DNA from: a virus
DNA length: 40,395 nt
Virus record (IMG/VR): IMGVR_UViG_3300020317_000004
Span: 1 to 40,395 of that record
Strand: one strand, 5' to 3'
The translations under genes were made by a program, and so were the position numbers. A model generated the notes under the pieces. That model was given only the letters and a program-made list of their open reading frames with translations. It had not been told where the DNA came from and searched no databases. Below, one piece after another: positions 35,517 to 40,395 of the stretch (positions within the stretch are counted from its first letter, which is position 1; each line of letters opens with the position of its first letter).

Positions 35517-35903
35517 CTAATTAACGCTTGGTGATACTGTAAGTGTCCCTTGAAGTATTCTTTCAACTATTGTTGTGTTAGTTGCAGAATCTTGATAACT
35601 TAATTCAACATCATAAACGTATCTTCCTGATTTCATTGTTTCTGTTATAGTATTTGAAAGTGATAGTTGTAATATATTTGGATTATCAAGATCAAGAAAT
35701 GAAGTTCCGAATGATATAGCAGAAGAATCGCTTGTTGAGTATGATTTTTTTATTTTTCCAGTTGCGACATATGGTGCGATTGTTCCACCACTACTCGGAT
35801 CAAGTTTTTTAAATATTTTTTTACTACCATCAGTTTCAAAACATTCAAGTCTAAGTGTTATATCACTTCCTTGATCAACCATAATATCTTCAGATTGTGC
35901 CAT
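35517..35903 (-). CDS. Ig-like beta-sandwich structural protein, 128 aa
   Basis: The layout is an acidic lead (DIMVDQGSDITLRLECFETDG), then a strand-rich body with KIKKSYSTSDSSAISFGTSF, NILQLSLSNTITETM and RYVYDVELSYQD, ending in ILQGTLTVSPSVN. This resembles the small N-terminal beta domains of phage baseplate upper proteins and marine phage structural proteins, in which a 'dqGxx...lr' strand starts the sandwich and a 'xGxytyDvel...GtltV' strand ends it. A single domain of this size probably decorates the virion or docks a fibre. A strong GGAGAG lies upstream of the ATG. The assignment of the fold is from pattern only. Confidence 0.7.
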   Translation of the reverse strand: MAQSEDIMVDQGSDITLRLECFETDGSKKIFKKLDPSSGGTIAPYVATGKIKKSYSTSDSSAISFGTSFLDLDNPNILQLSLSNTITETMKSGRYVYDVELSYQDSATNTTIVERILQGTLTVSPSVN

Positions 35904-35921
35904 TTTTTCTCTCCAGTATTT

Positions 35922-37208
35922 CTATCCAGCAAATCTTGCTTTTGTTCTATTGTATGTAATTCCAGAAGTATATCTAGTTGCATTAGCATCAAAAAACATA
36001 ATTCTTACAAATCCCGGGCCACCTTGATTACTACTAGTTGCTTCAGTTTGGCTGTTACTTCCTTTTGATCCAGTTCCACCAAACCCGTAGCCACTACCAG
36101 TTGATTGTCTAGTAAAGAGATTATTAAAGCCCTTTCCTTTTGATCCAATTACACCACCATGTGTTGCAGTGACTTCTGATATCCAATCTGTTTGCGCTAC
36201 ACGCCATCCAAAACCAACCCCTCGTATATCGTGAGAAATACCTTCAGTACTAGGAGAATCTGCTGTTTGATATCCGGGTGCGCCGCCGCCACCATACCTA
36301 GACGAATTATAGTTAAAAGTAGGACTAGCAGTTAATGTTGATGCATTACTAACTAAACATGCCGATAAATAGGAAGTTCCTCCCCAACCGCCAGCATAAT
36401 GTAATTCTAATTTTGAGTTGTCGTATATAGTAACTTTATTTCCAGTTCCAGGACCAGATGCATATCCAGATAAAGTATAACCATGAGTTTCTACACTTTT
36501 AGTTCCACTATCATATGTAGATGTTCTTATATGATTAGTGGATTTTGAAGCCCCAGCCACTGTAAGTATATTATTTCCATTTTTATAAACGTAAGAAGTT
36601 CCACCATCCGCAGCATTTCCAGAGACTCCTTGAAATCCCCACTTACTATCATGTGCTGAACCACCTAGTGCTTTACCACCATTACCAACTTTAATTGTAA
36701 TCACATCACCGCTGGTTACAGGAACTGAATGTGACTGTGCATAATCCCCACCATTACCACCAGCGGGTGCAGTGATGGATGATGCTGTAATCCCACCCCG
36801 ACCAGACCAAGCCCAAGGCCCAATATGACCAGAAGCCCCAGCCCCTTGTATAAAAATTTTCATGTGAGTAAATCCACAATTTTGTGGAAGAGTATATGTA
36901 TAATCTGATGTTACAGTTTGAGTTGATGATGCAACAGCATATACAACATCAAAATAGGGTTTTATCATAAGATCAGTTAAAGATATTTTGCCAGAAGATG
37001 GAACACTAGTACTACTAGATATTCCAGAATTTATAATTAAATTACCATCAGACTCTGAAACTAAACTACCGCTCTTATAAAATTCTGATAAAGATACTGA
37101 TCCAGTATCACTAAATTGATTCTTAATATCAGAAAAGCTAAAAGAACTGTCTCCCTCTAAGTGAGGATAATTACTATGTATATTTGTAGGTTTAAATGGT
37201 GTTGGCAT
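35922..37208 (-). CDS. Glycine-rich fibre-tip/adhesin-like protein, 428 aa
   Basis: Residues 1-50 hold the marine-phage module SFSFSDIKNQFSDTGSVSLS, then EFYKSG, which usually begins a glycine-rich virion protein. About residues 95-135 form a beta strand pair before GAGASGHIGPWAWSGRGG. From there to residue 410 there are many Gly-rich loops (APAGGNGGDYAQ, GNGGKALGGSAH, YGGGGAPGYQ, GSGYGFGGTGSKG). The organisation recalls the polyglycine sandwich of T-even gp38 adhesins, which sit at the fibre tip and set host range, although sequence identity cannot be judged here. It overlaps the end of the S74 fibre gene by 17 bases, so the two may act as fibre and tip. Confidence 0.78.
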   Translation of the reverse strand: MPTPFKPTNIHSNYPHLEGDSSFSFSDIKNQFSDTGSVSLSEFYKSGSLVSESDGNLIINSGISSSTSVPSSGKISLTDLMIKPYFDVVYAVASSTQTVTSDYTYTLPQNCGFTHMKIFIQGAGASGHIGPWAWSGRGGITASSITAPAGGNGGDYAQSHSVPVTSGDVITIKVGNGGKALGGSAHDSKWGFQGVSGNAADGGTSYVYKNGNNILTVAGASKSTNHIRTSTYDSGTKSVETHGYTLSGYASGPGTGNKVTIYDNSKLELHYAGGWGGTSYLSACLVSNASTLTASPTFNYNSSRYGGGGAPGYQTADSPSTEGISHDIRGVGFGWRVAQTDWISEVTATHGGVIGSKGKGFNNLFTRQSTGSGYGFGGTGSKGSNSQTEATSSNQGGPGFVRIMFFDANATRYTSGITYNRTKARFAG

Positions 37209-38415
37209 TAGACTCTATCTTTTCCCTAAGATATTCAACATCCGTTCTTAACTCATTTATTGCCTCTACAATAAGACCCATCATGTTACCATAACGAATT
37301 GCTTTATGTTCGCCATCAAATTCATAAACAACTTCTGGAAGTACTGCTTCAACCTCATCTGCCATAAGACCAGACATTTTTTCTTCTCGGCCTTTATAGT
37401 TAAATGTATATCCAGCAAGTGTACCGACTTTATCAAGAGCATTATCAATGCGTTCAATATTTTCTTTTAATGTTCTATCAGAAGCAGAATTAAATGCAGT
37501 AATATCAGCATTTGATGTAATCGCACCATCAGCATGTAATGTTGATGATAGGGATAATGAATGTCCGTTATCTAATACATCTGACCTAAGATATTTTGGA
37601 TCAGTTATAGTATTAAGTATCAAAGCAGAATCGACTCCAGCGGAAGATCGCGCTAATATATATGCAGAATCAACTTGAGTTGATAGGTTCGTTTCATCAA
37701 CTAATTTATGCCAAGCCCCACCATGAGAAAAATATCCTTTCCCAGTTCCATGCACATGAGCAAACATACCGTGATAAGTTGCTGCTGAAGGAAGATTTCC
37801 TTCTGTAGAATACATATTTGCATACAAAGATTTACCAGTTGTAATAATATTATTGCTTCCCATATTAAGGTCAGCACTCGTAATATCAGTTGTTCTTGCC
37901 GCTATATAATCACTATCAACATGAGTAGTTACTCTTGCGTTTGTATAATATAGGTTTGTTGAACCTTCAGTAATTTCATCAGTATTATCTTTTGTCAGAA
38001 TCCTCGCGTCTACATATGCTTTTACCGATTGTTGGGTTGGAACGTGTAATGCACTATTTGATGCCATACCGTCCTCATCTTTAAGATCACTAAATTTTAA
38101 ACCATCATTGATTCCATAACCTGCTAATGTAGTGGGTTTGGAAGTGATATTTGAAAATGCAACCGAAGTGGGTTTTGTTAAATTATTTAAAGTGGAACTA
38201 TTTATTTTGGTGTAAATATAATTGGAATCTACAAGTGCTTGAACTCCACTACTTGTCAAAGCCCCAGTATTATTGTAATGTTGTTCTAAGTTTGCTAAAG
38301 TAACTTTTGCTGTGGCAAAACCACCAGATAAATTGGTTCCTGTTACTACCAAAAAATTTAGATTACTATCTAAATCACTACTTGTGGCAATTGGTAAATC
38401 TACTATTTTGACCAT
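37192..38415 (-). CDS. Tail fibre protein with C-terminal S74 intramolecular chaperone, 407 aa
   Basis: The last 96 residues form a peptidase S74 / intramolecular chaperone domain. It opens at SDRTLKENI, with Ser312 as the expected nucleophile, followed by GYTFNYKG and MSGLMADEVEAVLPEVV and ending in a helical stalk (VEAINELRTDVEYLREKIES). In this family the chaperone trimerises the fibre and then cuts itself off just before the serine. The shaft has SNLNFLVV, NLYYTNARVTTHVDSDYIAA and VDSAYILARSS units. Residues ~190-240 (EGNLPSAATYHGMFAHVHGT) repeat almost verbatim in the giant protein near 19000. It starts 11 bases after the 405-aa gene's stop. GAAAGA is a moderate ribosome site. Confidence 0.9.
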   Translation of the reverse strand: MVKIVDLPIATSSDLDSNLNFLVVTGTNLSGGFATAKVTLANLEQHYNNTGALTSSGVQALVDSNYIYTKINSSTLNNLTKPTSVAFSNITSKPTTLAGYGINDGLKFSDLKDEDGMASNSALHVPTQQSVKAYVDARILTKDNTDEITEGSTNLYYTNARVTTHVDSDYIAARTTDITSADLNMGSNNIITTGKSLYANMYSTEGNLPSAATYHGMFAHVHGTGKGYFSHGGAWHKLVDETNLSTQVDSAYILARSSAGVDSALILNTITDPKYLRSDVLDNGHSLSLSSTLHADGAITSNADITAFNSASDRTLKENIERIDNALDKVGTLAGYTFNYKGREEKMSGLMADEVEAVLPEVVYEFDGEHKAIRYGNMMGLIVEAINELRTDVEYLREKIESNANTI

Positions 38416-38426
38416 CGTTTATCTTT

Positions 38427-39644
38427 CTATGCTATTATAAATGCTTTTACTTGGACTTGCCAATGTGTTGCTGTTAATATACTAGTCCCACCAGTATTTT
38501 TATCTTGATATATACCTGGCCCCCCAGTTGCAATTCTGAGAGTTACATTTGTAGCATCTACTACCGTACCGAACCCTTGTTCTGGACCTTCATTGTCCGT
38601 ACTTGGATGTATATCAATAATATCATTCGCCACATATCCATTTTCAGGAGTAATACATTTAAGCCTATAAGTTATAATATCAGGTTCTGCACCTAAACCA
38701 TGAGCAAAAACATTTTGACCAGCATTTGACATTCCAACATAAGAACTTACATACTTTGTTGCTAGTTTTCCAGAAATTTGTCTTTTTACTTGGAAAGGAG
38801 TCATAATTAAATTACTTAAAAGACCACTATCTGCCTCAAAACTATCTGCGACCATATTACCAGTAATTGAAGCACCAGATAGTGCGCTACTAAATGTTCC
38901 AGTTGTTGCTGTAATTCCAGCAGTAGATGTTATAGCCGCTGAATTGATAGTATTAAATATTACACTAGATGTTGAGTCAACTTCTTGACCAATAGATATA
39001 GAATCAAAACTTCCAATAGTAACACCAGTTCCACCCAAAGCATTAAAATTATTTATTGATGCCAGAGTTGCCGCTGATAACGTAAGGCCAATTTTACCAT
39101 TAGAATCAAGAGTAATATCACTATCGGTACTAAATGATCCACGCGCCCTAGAATCTGTAAAATATAAATTAGGGCTTCCTTCTGGAACATGTGAAGTAGT
39201 AAACCCAACTTGAGAATCTTTTAAAAGACCATCCAGATTGTGGATTACTGGAATTCTTGCTTTATTAAAAACTCCAGTTGTTATTTTAGTTGTTGCTAGA
39301 TTTGGAATTCTAGTGGTGGTAAACGTACCGCTGGTAATTACACTTGCTGGCAGAGGATCAAGATGTGATGGACTTATTGAACTACAACTAAAAGAAAATA
39401 GACCACTATTAGAATCGTAAGACAATGTAGTATGACTACCGTTACCACCTGCTACAAGACTTAATGCTGTAGTAACGTAAGTTGAACCAGAACTTGCCTT
39501 AATCTCATTAATTGCTTGAACCAAATCGGTTTTATTAGTTGTAGTGAGGTTATCAGGTTCACCTACATATCCAGACATAGTGTTTGTCGCATTACGCCAC
39601 GTTTCTATTTTATCAGTTAAATTTACTGTAATTTTTCTAGTCAT
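38427..39644 (-). CDS. Tail fibre / virion structural protein, 405 aa
   Basis: The N-terminus ITVNLTDKIETWRNATNTMS, then GEPDNLTTTNKTDLVQAINEI, is the usual start of a marine T4-like fibre family. The shaft consists of short beta repeats (ITSGTFTTTRIPNLATTKIT; VPEGSPNLYFTDSRARGSF; ATTGTFSSALSGASITGNM) typical of trimeric phage fibres. The C-terminal ~110 residues (NVFAHGLGAEPDIITYRLKC, THWQVQVKAFIIA) form a compact beta domain probably acting as a tip or chaperone-independent cap. It is the first gene after the late promoter core at 39676-39683. No clear Shine-Dalgarno precedes the ATG. Confidence 0.85.
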   Translation of the reverse strand: MTRKITVNLTDKIETWRNATNTMSGYVGEPDNLTTTNKTDLVQAINEIKASSGSTYVTTALSLVAGGNGSHTTLSYDSNSGLFSFSCSSISPSHLDPLPASVITSGTFTTTRIPNLATTKITTGVFNKARIPVIHNLDGLLKDSQVGFTTSHVPEGSPNLYFTDSRARGSFSTDSDITLDSNGKIGLTLSAATLASINNFNALGGTGVTIGSFDSISIGQEVDSTSSVIFNTINSAAITSTAGITATTGTFSSALSGASITGNMVADSFEADSGLLSNLIMTPFQVKRQISGKLATKYVSSYVGMSNAGQNVFAHGLGAEPDIITYRLKCITPENGYVANDIIDIHPSTDNEGPEQGFGTVVDATNVTLRIATGGPGIYQDKNTGGTSILTATHWQVQVKAFIIA

Positions 39645-39675
39645 ATGCTCATCTTTGCTATAGGTTGCTTATGTT

Positions 39676-39683
39676 TATTTATA
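39676..39683 (-). promoter_or_regulatory. T4-type late promoter core TATAAATA, upstream of the 405-aa fibre gene
   Basis: This is an exact TATAAATA on the minus strand, 31 bases before the start at 39644. It overlaps the last codons and stop of the 148-aa gene. It probably begins the fibre transcription unit, while the 148-aa and SPASM genes upstream belong to a different unit. Confidence 0.75.
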
Positions 39684-40125
39684 AGGTTTCTAGTGCTAGT
39701 TTAAACTCATCCTCATAATATTTTCTAACATCTGGAACCATTCCTATCATTTTTAAAGGAAATTCTATATTTTTCAATATTTGATCATAAGTATCAATGT
39801 CTAAATGATATTGAATAAAATGTGGATCATTCTCCCCTAGTAAATATTTATCATTTAGTAATTCAAAGAAATCTTCATTAAAGTCTTGAGATAGCCAATG
39901 TGCATAACATATAGCAACAAAATATGCTTTTGCTGGCCTAATAGTTTCATCAACATATTCATTAAAATGCAAAACAGCATCTCTAACTATATTTTCTTCA
40001 CTCCATGTCACATCCATTTTATTCAAGTCATCTGTATACTCACTATTAAGTAAGTGGTAAACTTGGGATGCCGTTCTCCATTTTTTCATACCAATCCAAT
40101 AGTCCTTTATATCCGTTACATCCAT
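39679..40125 (-). CDS. Unknown protein, 148 aa, overlapping the SPASM gene
   Basis: I do not recognise this protein. It is acidic and mostly helical, with aromatic-rich helices (AKAYFVAICYAHWLSQDFNED), a middle part GENDPHFIQYHLDIDTYDQI and an end VRKYYEDEFKLALETL. There is no signal peptide or membrane span. The start at 40125 is chosen because AAGGA lies 8 bases upstream. It makes an 80-base overlap with the preceding gene. In-frame alternatives are Met13 at 40089 and Met37 at 40017, and the latter would remove the overlap but has no ribosome site. It may be a partner or substrate carrier of the SPASM protein, judged only from overlap. It ends inside the late promoter of the fibre genes. 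Confidence 0.65.
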   Translation of the reverse strand: MDVTDIKDYWIGMKKWRTASQVYHLLNSEYTDDLNKMDVTWSEENIVRDAVLHFNEYVDETIRPAKAYFVAICYAHWLSQDFNEDFFELLNDKYLLGENDPHFIQYHLDIDTYDQILKNIEFPLKMIGMVPDVRKYYEDEFKLALETL

Positions 40126-40395
40126 TATCTAAATCCTTGACATATCGGTAATGTTCTGTTAAACAGTTACCGAAATATTTGCATGAAGCGCAAATCGGAC
40201 TTATCATTTCTTCTTTTTCTTTTTCTGTCCATTCTATATAAGATTGGAAAGAATCCAATTCGTGAAAGTATTCTCTATCGTGTACATCAAACTCCAGTAC
40301 TCCAAACTTGCCGTTAGGAGTAATGTAAACATGATCATCCGAAAATGCATTGTATAGTCCATTAAAAGACTCCTCTATCTTATCTCCATTCACAA
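40046..40395 (-). CDS. C-terminal part of a probable radical-SAM/SPASM protein (5' end outside the window)
   Basis: The frame is open to the edge at 40395, and the GTG at 40393 is probably not the true start. The visible ~115 residues include Cys68-x2-Cys71-x5-Cys77 (ICASCKYFGNCLTEHYRYV) and Cys92 (NGCNGYKGLLDWYE). This matches the C-terminal auxiliary iron-sulfur module (SPASM) of radical-SAM enzymes that mature peptides and proteins. A preceding ITPNGKFGVLEF segment is the usual strand pair before that cluster. The usual CX3C pair after the third Cys is absent, so the cluster may be incomplete. The catalytic CX3CX2C core would lie beyond the window. The last 80 bases are shared with the 148-aa gene. 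Confidence 0.6.
   Translation of the reverse strand, partial: VNGDKIEESFNGLYNAFSDDHVYITPNGKFGVLEFDVHDREYFHELDSFQSYIEWTEKEKEEMISPICASCKYFGNCLTEHYRYVKDLDNGCNGYKGLLDWYEKMENGIPSLPLT

Overview
The window is a 40.4 kb piece of a tailed-phage genome, read entirely on the minus strand, so transcription runs from high to low coordinates. It belongs to the T4-like myoviruses. The five left-hand genes follow the T4 late order 13-14-15-16-17 (neck, tail completion, terminase). Four intergenic or gene-end sites match the T4 late promoter core TATAAATA, and genes abut or overlap by 1-17 bases with few exceptions. The DNA is AT-rich. The fibre modules (LKVGEIAYSY start, DLGS...KDLYLSGN, DSAYI, NLTDKIETWRNAT) are of the kind seen in marine T4-like phages such as cyanophages and pelagiphages. 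The host cannot be fixed from this window. No tRNA, integrase, transposon, CRISPR array or plus-strand gene was found.

Layout in transcription order. (1) 40395-39679: the C-terminal end of a probable radical-SAM/SPASM protein and an overlapping unknown 148-aa gene. (2) 39644-35110, behind a late promoter: a 405-aa fibre protein, a 407-aa fibre protein ending in an S74 intramolecular chaperone, a 428-aa glycine-rich adhesin-like protein, a 128-aa Ig-like structural protein, and two small paralogues of 56 and 78 aa. (3) 35057-8482, behind a second late promoter: a giant 5747-aa fibre/adhesin, a 2186-aa protein with LamG-like and beta-helix segments, and a 923-aa probable beta-propeller protein. 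(4) 8435-4976, behind a third late promoter: a 589-aa fibre protein containing an amicyanin-like cupredoxin domain, and proteins of 94, 389 and 70 aa. (5) 4906-1, behind a fourth late promoter: gp13, gp14, a 628-aa repeat protein probably split off gp14, gp15, gp16 and the N-terminal part of gp17.

Functionally, the right-hand 34 kb (about 11,000 codons) looks like one host-recognition and virion-decoration arsenal. It combines trimeric-adhesin-like repeats, pentapeptide-like coils, carbohydrate-binding-type folds, a propeller, a copper-binding-type domain and an autocleaving trimerisation chaperone. The left-hand 5 kb builds the neck and tail connector and packages DNA. The strongest candidates for something undescribed are the 5747-aa protein with its two-fold duplicated architecture and 20-residue pentapeptide-like coils, the complete type-1 copper ligand set inside a tail protein, and a roughly 1,080-residue aromatic-rich region in the 2186-aa protein that I cannot assign.
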